64,000 nucleotides of DNA from an uncultured Lachnospiraceae bacterium (GCA_945949045.1 CAMFDG010000001.1:1-64000); one strand, 5' to 3'; shown: positions 1 to 9,191, counted from the first letter of the stretch. A program made the numbers and translations. Notes: generated by a model from the letters alone, not told the origin.

Positions 1-215
1 GAGGCATTAACTCGCACACGGTTTGGAATAAATCGAGTGTCTGTCATAGACGGGCACCGCTGCGGAAGTGTTCGTCTGGCGAATGTACACAAACTTGGAG
101 CCGAAATCCGATACCGGACAAATCTATGCAATTTGCGCTGACTGTTCCGAAGCCCATTGTCGGAGAATCCAGGCAGCCGGCGGAGCCGTGCGAAAATCCG
201 TGCGGGAAGTTTGGG

Positions 216-791
216 TTAGTCGTGCAGAAATTCAATGGAGCCGGCAGAGAGCTGCCCGATCCGGACTAAAGGATAAACATCAAAGCCCTGGGAAACAAGC
301 TTTTCATGACCCGGCTGGAAGGATTTCTCAATGAGCACTCCAACACCGGCGATAGTGGCATGGGCCTTGCGGATCAGACGTATGGCTCCCGTGGCTGCCT
401 CTCCGTTGGCAAGAAAATCGTCAATGATCAGTACATGGTCATTCTCACCGATAAACTTGGAAGAAAGGGTCAGCTCGTAGCTGGTTCCCTTAGTAAAGGA
501 AGCAATCTCTGTCTGGTACAGATGATCATTGAGCACCTTGGAGGGCTGCTTCTTTAAGATGATCAGAGGAAGGTTCATGCACATGGCTGTCATAAGCGCC
601 GGAGCAATGCCGGAACTCTCGATCGTGGCCACCTTCGTAATGCCCTGATCCTTAAAGTGCTCTGCAAAAGCCTCTCCAATGTGCTGCATCAGAACAGGAT
701 CCACCTGATGATTGATAAAACTGTCTACTTTTAAAATATCTTCGCTGACGGCGATGCCGTCCTTTTTGATTCGTTCTTCTAATTCCTTCAA
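216..791 (-). CDS. xpt: Xanthine phosphoribosyltransferase
   Basis: This 191-residue protein matches the Xpt family in length and sequence throughout. It should salvage xanthine by joining it to PRPP to make XMP in the cytoplasm. The PRPP-binding loop is seen as [14 protein letters not shown] near residues 120-133, and the N-terminus [13 protein letters not shown] is typical. The start has a good ribosome binding site (GAAGGGAG on the minus strand). A clear promoter lies about 37 bases upstream, so the leader is only about 30 nt. There is no room for the guanine riboswitch found before xpt in Bacillus. The gene is divergent from rlmH. No permease partner is visible before the window edge. Confidence 0.96.
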   Translation of the reverse strand: MKELEERIKKDGIAVSEDILKVDSFINHQVDPVLMQHIGEAFAEHFKDQGITKVATIESSGIAPALMTAMCMNLPLIILKKQPSKVLNDHLYQTEIASFTKGTSYELTLSSKFIGENDHVLIIDDFLANGEAATGAIRLIRKAHATIAGVGVLIEKSFQPGHEKLVSQGFDVYPLVRIGQLSAGSIEFLHD

Positions 792-827
792 AATGGTTCT
801 CCCTTCGTAGTAAGATGATCTAAAATC

Positions 828-856
828 AGTATATCATTTTACCGTTGGCATGTAAA
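828..856 (-). promoter_or_regulatory. Sigma-A promoter for xpt
   Basis: On the minus strand TTTACA, a 17-base spacer and TATACT lie just upstream of xpt. This is seen directly and fits the vegetative promoter consensus at five of six positions in each box. Confidence 0.7.
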
Positions 857-932
857 ATCTTTATTTATCATCTTATATCATTTTCATGTATGGTACTTGC
901 TGACAGGCGGAAAAATAAGTAAAATAGTAGTT

Positions 933-1412
933 ATGAAAATTACAATCGTATGCGTAGGAAAAATCAAAGAGAAATTTTACCAGGATGCCATAAAGGAGTA
1001 CGCCAAGCGCCTGAGCCGCTATATCAGCCTGTCGATCCTGGAGGTGAAGGATGAAAAAACAAAGGAACAGGCCTCACCTGCCGAGGAGAAGCAGGTGAAG
1101 GATATAGAGGGGGAGCGGATTCTTAAGAATATCCGTGAGGATGGGTATGTCATTGCGCTGGCCATTGAGGGAAAACCCCTGGATTCTGTGGAAATGGCCC
1201 ATAAGATCGACTCTCTCGGCCTTGGCGGGACCAGTCACATCTATTTTGTAATCGGTGGTTCTCTCGGTCTTTCTGAGGCTGTGCTGCAGAGGGCAGATTT
1301 TAAGCTCAGCTTTTCCCGAATGACTTTTCCCCATCAGCTTATGCGGGTGATCCTGCTGGAGCAGATCTACCGGAGCTGCCGCATCATCAACCACGAGCCC
1401 TACCACAAGTAG
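933..1412 (+). CDS. rlmH: 23S rRNA (pseudouridine1915-N3)-methyltransferase RlmH
   Basis: The 159-residue product is a full-length RlmH, a small SPOUT-class methyltransferase that methylates pseudouridine 1915 of 23S rRNA using SAM. The knotted SAM-binding segment is visible as FVIGGSLGLSEAV, and the C-terminal RMTFPHQLMRVILLEQIYR and YHK ending are diagnostic of the family. The ORF track begins at 897, but MKITIVCVGKIKEK at 933 is the conserved N-terminus, so I use it; the ribosome binding site is weak. It is the first gene of a rightward run and diverges from xpt. Confidence 0.96.
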   Translation: MKITIVCVGKIKEKFYQDAIKEYAKRLSRYISLSILEVKDEKTKEQASPAEEKQVKDIEGERILKNIREDGYVIALAIEGKPLDSVEMAHKIDSLGLGGTSHIYFVIGGSLGLSEAVLQRADFKLSFSRMTFPHQLMRVILLEQIYRSCRIINHEPYHK

Positions 1413-1451
1413 CCGGGTAATAGGACCTGCTGTGTTTTCATATAGTTTACT

Positions 1452-1751
1452 ATGAAAAGCCATCAGTCCAATCAGAAACCGCATAATCAACCGGAATCGG
1501 AGCGCATTGTGGAGCAGCTTGGGCTGCCGAGAGATCTCTTCCTCGGTATGCCGGTTCTCTCTCTGCAGGGAAATCGTTTTCTCTGCATCGAAAACCACCG
1601 GGGCATACTTCAGGCAGGCCGCGAAAAAATTGTGGTCGCCGCTAAGCCCTGGGGAATCGAGGTGGCCGGGAGGGAGCTTTCCATCGTGCGCTTTACGAAG
1701 GATTACATGGAAATAACCGGATATCTGGAGCATATTTCTTTCCTGCTGTGA
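1452..1751 (+). CDS. yqfC: YqfC-like sporulation protein
   Basis: This 99-residue protein fits the YabP/YqfC family of small sporulation proteins. The visible pattern is LPRDLFLGMPVLSLQGN, then IENHRGI and a closing ITGYLEHISF. In Bacillus the homologue lies immediately upstream of yqfD and phoH and is expressed in the mother cell; the same order holds here. No Shine-Dalgarno sequence stands out before the ATG, so the exact start is uncertain. The stop overlaps the GTG proposed for yqfD. The molecular role of the family is not established. Confidence 0.8.
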   Translation: MKSHQSNQKPHNQPESERIVEQLGLPRDLFLGMPVLSLQGNRFLCIENHRGILQAGREKIVVAAKPWGIEVAGRELSIVRFTKDYMEITGYLEHISFLL

Positions 1752-2986
1752 TTCTTTGGCTGGTGCGGTTTATGAGAGGCTTTCTGGAACTAAAGCTGTG
1801 GGGGAGGAACTGTGAACGCTTTTTGAATCTCTGTGCCAACCGGGGGATTGCCACCTGGAGGCTGTCTGTCTCTGAGACAGGAGAGGTTTTTGCAAGCATC
1901 TATCTGTCCGATTTTTACAGGCTTCGACCGCTGCTTCGGAAAACAAGAGTAAGGCTTCGCATTGAAAAACGAGCCGGCCTGCCATTTCTGGTGCACCGTT
2001 ATCGAAAGCGTGTGGTGTTTGCCGGAACCCTGCTTGCCATGATGGTCTGCGTTGCCTTTTTGTCCACGAGAATCTGGCGCATCGAGGTGCTGGGAAATTC
2101 GGCGATCGGTGAGGACGCCGTTCTGGAGTATTTGAAGCAGAAGGGCATCACCTATGGCATTGGCAGGGACGATATTGACAATGACGGTCTGGAACTGTCC
2201 CTGAGGCAGGACTTTGACCAGGTGATCTGGGCCAGTGTCTATGAAAAGGGAACCAAGCTGGTGGTACGTATTCAGGAGAAGCTGGCAGCGGAGAAGGAAA
2301 CGAATGTATCCCAGACACCCTGCACGGATCTTGTGGCAAAGACAGATGCCGTGATCTATTCCATTGTTACCAGAGGCGGGATTCCTCTCGTAAAGGCAGA
2401 GGATACTGTGAAGGCCGGAGATATTCTGGTCTGCGGCAGACAGGAAATTCTGGATGATAATGGCGAAGTGAAGGAATATTATTACCAGAGTGCGGATGCG
2501 GATATACTGGGAATTTCCACTCTTTCTTATACGGACCGGATTTCACTGCAGCGGGTGGTGACCAAACCTTCCGGCAAAAGTCATGACCGCTATTTCCTGC
2601 GTTTTATGGGATACCGGTTTACGACGCCGAAGCTGTATGGGGACTTTGACTGCAGTGAAACCATTGAGGAAACCAATCAGCTTTGCCTTCCGGGAAGCTT
2701 TTATCTGCCGGTGTATGTGGGCAGAATCCGGGAAACGGAGCAGCTGCAGCAGATTGAGCAGGTGACCATGGAGCAGGCAAAGGAGGAGGCTCTTTCACAT
2801 TTTTCCAGGTTTCTTTCAGATTTGGAAGAAAATGGGGTGCGAATTATCGATAAAAATGTTATGATTGAAAAGGAAAAAGATAACTATCATATATACGGGA
2901 GACTTAAGGTCTGCGAGGATATTACCGAGAGGGTTCCCACGGAGATCAAAGAGGCTCCTGCTCCGAAGGAGAACGAAGAGGAATAA
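1748..2986 (+). CDS. yqfD: YqfD-like sporulation membrane protein
   Basis: The 412-residue product resembles YqfD, a sporulation protein of unknown mechanism. An N-terminal YabP-like section (LWGRNCERFLNLCANRGI) is followed by a basic stretch, one membrane helix at about residues 85-105 (VVFAGTLLAMMVCVAFLS) and a long extracytoplasmic part rich in beta strands. The C-terminal tail is charged. The start could be the GTG at 1748, which overlaps the yqfC stop in a GTGA arrangement, or the ATG at 1772 that gives MRGFLELKLWG; neither has a strong ribosome binding site. phoH follows three bases later. Confidence 0.85.
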   Translation: MILWLVRFMRGFLELKLWGRNCERFLNLCANRGIATWRLSVSETGEVFASIYLSDFYRLRPLLRKTRVRLRIEKRAGLPFLVHRYRKRVVFAGTLLAMMVCVAFLSTRIWRIEVLGNSAIGEDAVLEYLKQKGITYGIGRDDIDNDGLELSLRQDFDQVIWASVYEKGTKLVVRIQEKLAAEKETNVSQTPCTDLVAKTDAVIYSIVTRGGIPLVKAEDTVKAGDILVCGRQEILDDNGEVKEYYYQSADADILGISTLSYTDRISLQRVVTKPSGKSHDRYFLRFMGYRFTTPKLYGDFDCSETIEETNQLCLPGSFYLPVYVGRIRETEQLQQIEQVTMEQAKEEALSHFSRFLSDLEENGVRIIDKNVMIEKEKDNYHIYGRLKVCEDITERVPTEIKEAPAPKENEEE

Positions 2987-2989
2987 AGC

Positions 2990-3985
2990 ATGAGTTTAAA
3001 TGAAGCAGCGCTTCAGATTCCGACGGAACACATGGCAAATGTGTTCGGTCAGTTTGATGCGAACATTAAGAAGATTGAACGTGCCCTTGGGGTGACGATT
3101 GTGGTAAGGGATGACCAGGTGAAGATGATCGGAAGCGAGTCTGCAGTGACCGGGGCCAGAGAGGTGTTTTCCCAGCTCTATGAGCTGTCAAAGAGGGGCA
3201 ACGTCATCACTGAGCAGAATGTCAATTACGCCCTTGCCCTGCTGGCGGAGCACGAGGGCGGCCGTATGGTGGAGATCGATCAGGATGTGATCTGCCATAC
3301 GGTCATGGGAAAACCGGTAAAACCCAAGACCATCGGACAGAAGGAATATGTGGATGCCATTAGGGATAGAATGATCGTTTTCGGCATCGGTCCCGCGGGA
3401 ACCGGCAAGACCTATCTTGCCATGGCCATGGCCATTACCGCTTTCAAAAATGAGGAGGTTTCCCGGATTATTCTCACCCGTCCGGCCATCGAGGCGGGGG
3501 AGAAGCTGGGCTTTCTGCCCGGAGATCTGCAGAGCAAGGTGGATCCATATCTTCGTCCGTTGTACGATGCCCTTTATCAGATCATGGGGGCGGACAGCTT
3601 TCAGAAAAATATGGAAAAAGGACTGATCGAGGTTGCACCCCTCGCCTATATGAGAGGCCGTACCCTTGACAACGCCTTTATCATTCTCGATGAAGCCCAG
3701 AATACCACTCCGGCTCAGATGAAGATGTTTTTGACCCGAATCGGTTTTGGTTCCAAGGCTGTCATCACCGGTGACAAGACCCAGAAGGATCTGGCTCCCG
3801 GAACGAAATCCGGTCTGGACGTGGCTCTTCGGGTCCTTCGCAGTATTGAGGATATCGGCATCTGTGAGCTGACCAGCAAGGATGTGGTACGCCACCCGCT
3901 GGTACAGAAAATCGTACAGGCCTATGATGATTATGAGAAGAAACAGAACGCACACGCGAGAAAGACGAGACAGGAGAAAAAATGA
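2990..3985 (+). CDS. phoH: PhoH family ATPase
   Basis: This 331-residue protein is a typical PhoH. The Walker A motif GPAGTGKT lies near residue 134, and the Walker B-like IILDEAQNTTPAQMKMFLTRIG is followed by VITGDKTQ. The N-terminal 90 residues contain a KH-like nucleic-acid-binding section. PhoH proteins are cytoplasmic ATPases linked to RNA metabolism, and they commonly sit next to ybeY, as here. The last codons overlap the next gene by four bases (ATGA), suggesting translational coupling. Confidence 0.95.
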   Translation: MSLNEAALQIPTEHMANVFGQFDANIKKIERALGVTIVVRDDQVKMIGSESAVTGAREVFSQLYELSKRGNVITEQNVNYALALLAEHEGGRMVEIDQDVICHTVMGKPVKPKTIGQKEYVDAIRDRMIVFGIGPAGTGKTYLAMAMAITAFKNEEVSRIILTRPAIEAGEKLGFLPGDLQSKVDPYLRPLYDALYQIMGADSFQKNMEKGLIEVAPLAYMRGRTLDNAFIILDEAQNTTPAQMKMFLTRIGFGSKAVITGDKTQKDLAPGTKSGLDVALRVLRSIEDIGICELTSKDVVRHPLVQKIVQAYDDYEKKQNAHARKTRQEKK

Positions 3986-5166
3986 GCCGGAAAGAAGAAC
4001 CCAATTTATACAGGATCCTCTCGGTGATCGCAGTGGTATTGGCCACGGCGGCTGTCACCGCGGTTCTCTGTGCCCGGGGACAGTTTTACACGGATGAATG
4101 GCTCTGTATGTCCTTCCTGGATATTGTTTTTTTGTCGGTGTATATATTTGAACTGGAATATGAGAGAAGACAGGGGGAGCTTTCCTTTAACAGACAGACG
4201 AATTTTGCCCGTATCAGTGCCGGCTATGCGGTCTGTGCAGCACTGACTGCTGCCATGGTGTTTCTGCCGGAGGTGTTCCGCCCGGTGATGCTGATACCGG
4301 TGTTGATGTGTGCGGTTTCCACGCCGCTTCTGGCGGTTACCACAGGGCTGTTTTTGGATATTCTGACAGGAATTTCTGCCGGGGCTGATTTATACGCCCT
4401 TGCCGGCTTCTGCCTTCTGACCCTTCTGGGAGCGGTACTTGGACGGGCTCTGGAAAACAGGAAATACCGTATCTGCATTGCAGCGCTGCTTTTTATGATC
4501 AGTGTGATTGTTCCGGCCGTGTTTTATGAATTTGCCTATAAGCAGATGAGTCCAGGGGTATATCTGGGCGGTGCAGCTTCCGGTATTCTCGTGTCCGGCT
4601 TTGCTTTATTTCTTTATCCTGCTCTTCGCAGAGATAGTGAGGAGGAAGTGGAAAATCGTTTTTATGACATTGTGTCGGAGGATTATTCGGAGGTAAAGGC
4701 CCTGAAGGATTTTTCCCAAAGGGAGTACCGGCATGCGGTCATGGTAGCGGATATCGCCTACCGCTGTGCGAAGAACACGGGCTTAAACGAGGGATTGTGT
4801 CTTTCCGCAGGATTTTATTACCGCCTGGGTTTCTGGGTGGGAGAACCCTATATTGAGAACGGCGTGGACCGGGCTGTAAGCCTGTGTTTTCCCCAGAGTC
4901 TCATTGCAGTCCTGTCAGAATATTACGGCAGTAAGAAGCTTCCCTCGTCACCGGAGTCTGCTCTGGTGCATATGGTGGACGTGCTGGTTTCCAAATTGGA
5001 AAAGGGCGGACAGGAAAATGAGAAAACCTCCGGGGATCGGGAATTTCTGGTTTACCAGACATTAAATGAGTTGTCCGGAACCGGAATCTATGATCGTTCC
5101 GGCATGAGTATGAATCAGTTTTTGCGGGTTCGCGATTTTTTGGCAAAGGAGGAGAAGCTGAAGTGA
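3982..5166 (+). CDS. Degenerate PgpH/YqfF-like HD membrane protein
   Basis: At 394 residues this is much shorter than PgpH/YqfF (about 700), which in Firmicutes is a cyclic-di-AMP phosphodiesterase encoded between phoH and ybeY. The large extracellular 7TMR-HDED sensor is missing. Several membrane helices fill residues 10-215, followed by a cytoplasmic HD-like section beginning EYRHAVMVADIAYRCAKN near residue 248. The metal-binding HD pair, expected as YYHDIGK, reads YYRLGFW near residue 278, so phosphodiesterase activity is unlikely. Position and residual sequence support descent from yqfF; retained function is unknown. Confidence 0.75.
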   Translation: MSRKEEPNLYRILSVIAVVLATAAVTAVLCARGQFYTDEWLCMSFLDIVFLSVYIFELEYERRQGELSFNRQTNFARISAGYAVCAALTAAMVFLPEVFRPVMLIPVLMCAVSTPLLAVTTGLFLDILTGISAGADLYALAGFCLLTLLGAVLGRALENRKYRICIAALLFMISVIVPAVFYEFAYKQMSPGVYLGGAASGILVSGFALFLYPALRRDSEEEVENRFYDIVSEDYSEVKALKDFSQREYRHAVMVADIAYRCAKNTGLNEGLCLSAGFYYRLGFWVGEPYIENGVDRAVSLCFPQSLIAVLSEYYGSKKLPSSPESALVHMVDVLVSKLEKGGQENEKTSGDREFLVYQTLNELSGTGIYDRSGMSMNQFLRVRDFLAKEEKLK

Positions 5167-5660
5167 GCTTTTATCTGGAGGAGGAATGCGAGATTCCTTT
5201 CGATTTTGATTATCGGGCATTGGCGGAGTCGGTGGTGTCTTTCTGCCTGACCCACGAAAATTTTCCCTACGAGGCGGAGGTAAATCTGACGCTGACAGAC
5301 AATGAGGGCATTCATGAATTAAACCGTGAATACCGTCAGATTGACAGACCTACGGATGTGCTGTCCTTCCCCATGCTGTCCTATGAGAGGGCAGGGGATT
5401 TTTCCTTCCTTGAGGAGGAGAGTGACGATGATTTCAACCCGGATACCGGGGAAGTGATTCTTGGGGATATCATCATTTCCGTGGAGAAGGTGCTGGAGCA
5501 GGCCCAAAGCTATGGGCACAGCCCCAGGCGGGAATTTGCGTTTCTGATAGTGCACAGTATGCTGCATCTGTTGGGGTATGACCATATTGAGCAGTCCGAT
5601 GCGGCGGTGATGGAGCCGAAGCAGAGTCAGATTCTGGAGGAGATGCAGATTACGCGGTGA
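5163..5660 (+). CDS. ybeY: Endoribonuclease YbeY
   Basis: The 165-residue product carries the zinc-binding signature HSMLHLLGYDH near residue 130, which defines YbeY, a single-strand endoribonuclease involved in 16S rRNA 3'-end maturation and ribosome quality control. The stretch YRQIDRPTDVLSFPM is also typical. An acidic insert (EEESDDDFNPDTGE) is found in many clostridial members. The GTG start overlaps the previous stop codon (GTGA) and follows a strong AGGAGGAG site. The dgkA and era genes that often follow are absent. Confidence 0.95.
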   Translation: MSFYLEEECEIPFDFDYRALAESVVSFCLTHENFPYEAEVNLTLTDNEGIHELNREYRQIDRPTDVLSFPMLSYERAGDFSFLEEESDDDFNPDTGEVILGDIIISVEKVLEQAQSYGHSPRREFAFLIVHSMLHLLGYDHIEQSDAAVMEPKQSQILEEMQITR

Positions 5661-5732
5661 AGTTTTTCCTAAATTGAAATAATAGGTTCCTTTGTGATCT
5701 CAATGCGAAAATGGAAGGAAGGAAATAAGAAA

Positions 5733-6848
5733 ATGAAAAAGAAAATCGTAGCGGCTGCGATGCTGACACTTGCGCTGTTAGCGTTTACCGGATGTAAGAA
5801 AAAGGAAGAGCCTGTGGTTCCGGCGACCACGGAAGGCACAGAGCAGGTGATGGTACCGGAGACTCAGACAGAGGTCGAGGAAGTGGAGGACACCCATGAA
5901 GGGGAGGTAAGAAGCTTCTATACCGGAAAGTGGATCAATGAGAAGAAGGCCTACAACCGGCCGGTGGCGGTCATGACGGAAAATACTCATGTGACTCTGC
6001 CCCAGTATGGCGTCAGTAAAGCGGACGTGATTTACGAGTGTCCGGTGGAAGGCGGAATCACCCGCATGATGGCAATTTACCAGAATTACAAGGGCTTGGA
6101 AAAGGTGGGAAATGTCAGAAGCTGCCGTCTGTATTACGTGTATCTGGCGAAGGAATTCGGGGCAGCCTATTTCCATGCAGGCGAGAGTAAATATGCGCTG
6201 GATATTTTGAACAGCTCTTATATTGACAATGTGGACGGTATTACCGGCAAGGGCGGTGCTTTTTATTACCGGGACAACAGCCGTAAAGCTCCTCACAATC
6301 TATACACCACGGGGAATAAGCTTGCCAGTGCGATGAAGGAATATGGGTTTGACACGAAACTTTCCAAGGATTACGAGCCCCATTATCAGTTTGCTACAGA
6401 GGAAGAACCTAATCTGCTGAAAAACGGGCAGAAGGCTGCTGTGGTAAAAATGTATTATGTTGACGCGAAGCCCTGGTTTGTATACAATAAGAAAAACGGC
6501 CTTTACTACCGCTATGAATTCGGGGAGAAGCAGGTGGACGGACTGACCGGCAAGCAGCTTGCCGTGAAGAATATTATTATCCAGAACTGCAACAGCTCTC
6601 TGAAGAATCCAAAGAACGGAACCCTTGATATTGACGTGCTCTCCGGCGGGACCGGAAAGTATATCACCAACGGCCGTGCGATTGATATTACCTGGAAGCG
6701 GAAGTCCGAAAATGACATTACCCGCTATTACGATGAGAACGGCGATGAGATCGTTCTCAATCCGGGCAAGACCTGGGTGGAAATCTGTGAGAGCAGCCGT
6801 GCCTCCCAGAATGTTATTTACAGCACCAAAGCAGACTTCCAGAAGTAA
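5733..6848 (+). CDS. DUF3048 lipoprotein (YerB-like)
   Basis: The 371-residue product begins with a lipoprotein signal (MKKKIVAAAMLTLALLAFTGC, Cys 21 as acyl acceptor) and a charged linker. The rest matches DUF3048: RPVAVMTENTHVTLPQYGVSKADVIYE, then GGITRMMAIYQN and RSCRLYYVYLAKEF. Family members are exported and of unknown function. The ATG at 5733 is chosen over the track start at 5694 because it follows GGAAGGAAA and opens the signal peptide. A pair of family-B hairpin repeats follows the stop codon. Confidence 0.88.
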   Translation: MKKKIVAAAMLTLALLAFTGCKKKEEPVVPATTEGTEQVMVPETQTEVEEVEDTHEGEVRSFYTGKWINEKKAYNRPVAVMTENTHVTLPQYGVSKADVIYECPVEGGITRMMAIYQNYKGLEKVGNVRSCRLYYVYLAKEFGAAYFHAGESKYALDILNSSYIDNVDGITGKGGAFYYRDNSRKAPHNLYTTGNKLASAMKEYGFDTKLSKDYEPHYQFATEEEPNLLKNGQKAAVVKMYYVDAKPWFVYNKKNGLYYRYEFGEKQVDGLTGKQLAVKNIIIQNCNSSLKNPKNGTLDIDVLSGGTGKYITNGRAIDITWKRKSENDITRYYDENGDEIVLNPGKTWVEICESSRASQNVIYSTKADFQK

Positions 6849-6863
6849 ATAGTGAAAGGTAAT

Positions 6864-6904
6864 CGTCAGCCCATTTCCCGAAGGGAAATTTTGCATGGCT
6901 GACG
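6864..6904. repeat. Family-B hairpin repeat, copy 1
   Basis: CGTCAGCC pairs with GGCTGACG, enclosing a perfect inner stem ATTTCCC-GAA-GGGAAAT. It differs from copy 2 by one missing G. No T-run follows, so it is not a standard intrinsic terminator. A relative lies at 35809. Confidence 0.85.
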
Positions 6905-6913
6905 TTCCAAATG

Positions 6914-6938
6914 TAATAGCCTGCGAAGCAGACTATTA
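6914..6938. repeat. GAA-triloop hairpin between the repeat copies
   Basis: TAATAG-C-CTGC-GAA-GCAG-A-CTATTA forms a stem with one mismatch and a GAA triloop. It sits exactly between the two family-B copies and shares the CTGCGAAGCAG core with a hairpin at 9083-9095. Confidence 0.75.
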
Positions 6939-6943
6939 TGCAG

Positions 6944-6985
6944 CGTCAGCCCATTTCCCGAAGGGAAATTTTGCATGGGCTGACG
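6944..6985. repeat. Family-B hairpin repeat, copy 2
   Basis: The outer stem CGTCAGCCCAT / ATGGGCTGACG is an 11-bp perfect inverted repeat around the same inner TTTCCCGAAGGGAAA stem as copy 1. The ORF track reads through it as a false N-terminal extension of the downstream flippase. Confidence 0.88.
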
Positions 6986-7018
6986 TTCCCGAAGAAAGAA
7001 AAGATTGAGGATCAACAC

Positions 7019-8686
7019 ATGGGTAAGACAAAACAGGGCGGAACGAATTTCCTGGTACAGGGATCAATTCTGGCCGCTGCATCTATTATCAGCAGAATTA
7101 TCGGATTAATCTATCGGATTCCGATGACAAATATTATCGGAGATGTAGGCAACAGCTATTACGGCTGCGCTTTTGATATTTATAACATTGTACTGATTAT
7201 TTCTTCCTACAGCCTGCCGCTTGCAGTCTCGAAAATGGTTTCGGCCAGTGTGGCAAAGGGACAATATCGGACTGCCTATCAGGTGCTGAAGGGGGCTTTA
7301 CTGTTTGGACTGGTCACCGGTGTGGCGGCATGTCTGATTGTCTTTTTCGGCGCGCAGTTCTTTACGGCAACCCTGCTAAAAACGCCATACAGCGTCTTTG
7401 CCCTGAAAATTCTTGGGCCGGCACTCATCGTGGTGGCAGTGCTGGGAGTGCTGAGGGGCTTTTTCCAGGGTCTGGGAACGATGATGCCCAGTGCGGTTTC
7501 TCAGATTATCGAGCAGATCGTCAATGCCATCGTCAGTGTCTGGGCTGCCTACGTCCTTTTTGGATACGGCAAGCGGCTTGGGGCAGTGCTTGGGGATCCC
7601 GATAATTACGCGGCTGCTTATGGAGCCGCAGGTGGTACTCTTGGTACGAATCTCGGTTCGGTGGCAGCACTTTTGTTTGTGCTGTTCGTGTTCTTTGTTT
7701 ATATGCATGTGTTTAAGCGCCGGATGAAAAAGGAACGGGGCACGAGAGTAGATTCCTTTGGCTACACCATGAAGGTTCTGGTGATGACGATTATTCCGGT
7801 ACTTCTCAGTACGGCAGTGTATAACATCAGCGGCATTATTGATCAGGGTATTTTTAAGAATATTGCACTTCTGCAGGGGTATACGGAACACAAGGTGGAT
7901 GTCTGGTGGGGCGTTTTCTCCGGCAAATACAAGCTGCTGATCAATGTACCAATCTCTATTGCGTCAGCTATGGCAGCCTCTTCGGTGCCGACCCTGACGG
8001 CTTCCTTTGAGGAGGGAGATATGGATGCGGTCAAAAATCAGATCAATGCAGCCATGCACTTTGTCATGGTGATTGCATTTCCATGCACTATCGGTCTTGG
8101 CGTGCTGGGAGAGCCCATCTGTGCCATGCTGTTTCCGGGAACGGCGGATACCGCTCCGATGGCCGGCATGATGCTGATCGTGGGCGCTTTTGCCGTCGTA
8201 TTCTATTCAATGTCCACACTTTCCAACGGATTGCTCCAGGGAATCGACCGCCTGAAGGTTCCGGTGGTCAATGCGGCGATCGCACTGGTGGCCCATGTGG
8301 TTCTTCTGATTGCACTGATGCTGTTTTTCCGGCTGAACATCTATGCGGTTGTGATTGCCAATATGTTTTTTGCCCTGCTGATGTGTGTGCTGAATGCAAG
8401 AGCAATTCATAAGTACAGCGGCTATCAGCAGGAGTATGTGAAAACATTCATAATTCCGCTGATTGCCTCCTTAATCATGGGAATTGCAACATTCCTGGTA
8501 TATCGTGGGATATATGCACTTTTTAAGAGCAATATAGCTGCCACATTACTAGCAATTATCGCTGCGGTCATTGTCTATGGCGTTTTGTTGCTGCTTATGA
8601 AGGGAATTTCAGAGGAGGAAATCCTCCGGTTCCCGAAGGGAGCATTGCTGGTTCAATTGGTGAAGAAGCTGCATTTGATGAAATAG
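7019..8686 (+). CDS. MurJ/SpoVB-type lipid-linked oligosaccharide flippase
   Basis: This 555-residue polytopic membrane protein belongs to the MOP superfamily, in the polysaccharide-biosynthesis/SpoVB branch. The N-terminus (FLVQGSILAAASIISRIIGLIYRIP) is characteristic, and hydrophobic segments consistent with 12-14 helices run to the C-terminus. It should flip undecaprenyl-linked precursors across the cytoplasmic membrane for peptidoglycan, spore cortex or polysaccharide. I start at 7019 (MGKTKQGGTN), preceded by TTGAGGA, because the longer ORF only translates the family-B repeat. SpoVB, MurJ and a capsule flippase cannot be separated by eye. Confidence 0.88.
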   Translation: MGKTKQGGTNFLVQGSILAAASIISRIIGLIYRIPMTNIIGDVGNSYYGCAFDIYNIVLIISSYSLPLAVSKMVSASVAKGQYRTAYQVLKGALLFGLVTGVAACLIVFFGAQFFTATLLKTPYSVFALKILGPALIVVAVLGVLRGFFQGLGTMMPSAVSQIIEQIVNAIVSVWAAYVLFGYGKRLGAVLGDPDNYAAAYGAAGGTLGTNLGSVAALLFVLFVFFVYMHVFKRRMKKERGTRVDSFGYTMKVLVMTIIPVLLSTAVYNISGIIDQGIFKNIALLQGYTEHKVDVWWGVFSGKYKLLINVPISIASAMAASSVPTLTASFEEGDMDAVKNQINAAMHFVMVIAFPCTIGLGVLGEPICAMLFPGTADTAPMAGMMLIVGAFAVVFYSMSTLSNGLLQGIDRLKVPVVNAAIALVAHVVLLIALMLFFRLNIYAVVIANMFFALLMCVLNARAIHKYSGYQQEYVKTFIIPLIASLIMGIATFLVYRGIYALFKSNIAATLLAIIAAVIVYGVLLLLMKGISEEEILRFPKGALLVQLVKKLHLMK

Positions 8687-9045
8687 TGTCGTATGAAAAA
8701 ATGGGCAGTAGAGAATTGAGTTCTTTCTATATGTCCATTTTTTATTTGGAACAGAAATTAAAATCAAAAAGTATTGCCCATTTTGCTCTCATTTTTCGTC
8801 TGAAATTCGATGCTTTGGGCGTGGGAAGTTTTAGTAATTTGTTTTTTACATCCCACTAAATGCCTAAAATGTGGGCGTGGAGAGTAAGCAGTTGGCCTAT
8901 ATGCCCAATTGTCTTTTTTTAGGATGTTTTAATCATGAAAATTGGGATGTAGGAAACAAATTTTTTCTCATATGTCCAATTTGGGAAATAAGACCGATTT
9001 TGCTATGTATACGGTCTCCATATATGAGCAAAATGTGAGTAATAA

Positions 9046-9095
9046 GGAATCCTCCCGCTATGCGGGTCCCTCCTTGTTACAGGCTGCGAAGCAGC
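9046..9095. repeat. Two adjacent stem-loops
   Basis: CCCGC-TAT-GCGGG inside AAGGA/TCCTT arms is followed at 9083-9095 by GCTGC-GAA-GCAGC. The second resembles the hairpin at 6914-6938. Confidence 0.6.
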
Positions 9096-9191
9096 AGAAA
9101 AGGCGTAAAGCACGCGATTTGACGAATCTATGAGGAGGGGCTGAACAGTTACGGAAATTAAAAGAAAACTTACTTCTGTAAATTTCAGATT

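Noticed and set aside
1-215. Gene at the left edge (track ORFs on both strands)
   Set aside because: Neither ORF shows protein-like sequence or a start signal; the stretch after the xpt stop looks intergenic.
792-932. Purine riboswitch upstream of xpt
   Set aside because: The promoter leaves a leader of only about 30 nt, too short for the aptamer, and its conserved core is not seen.
3188-3955. Long antisense ORFs such as 255 aa opposite phoH
   Set aside because: These are shadows of strong coding frames; they have no ribosome binding sites and no family features.
8942-9133. 63-aa ORF
   Set aside because: It reads through two stem-loops and has no good ribosome binding site or recognisable protein features.
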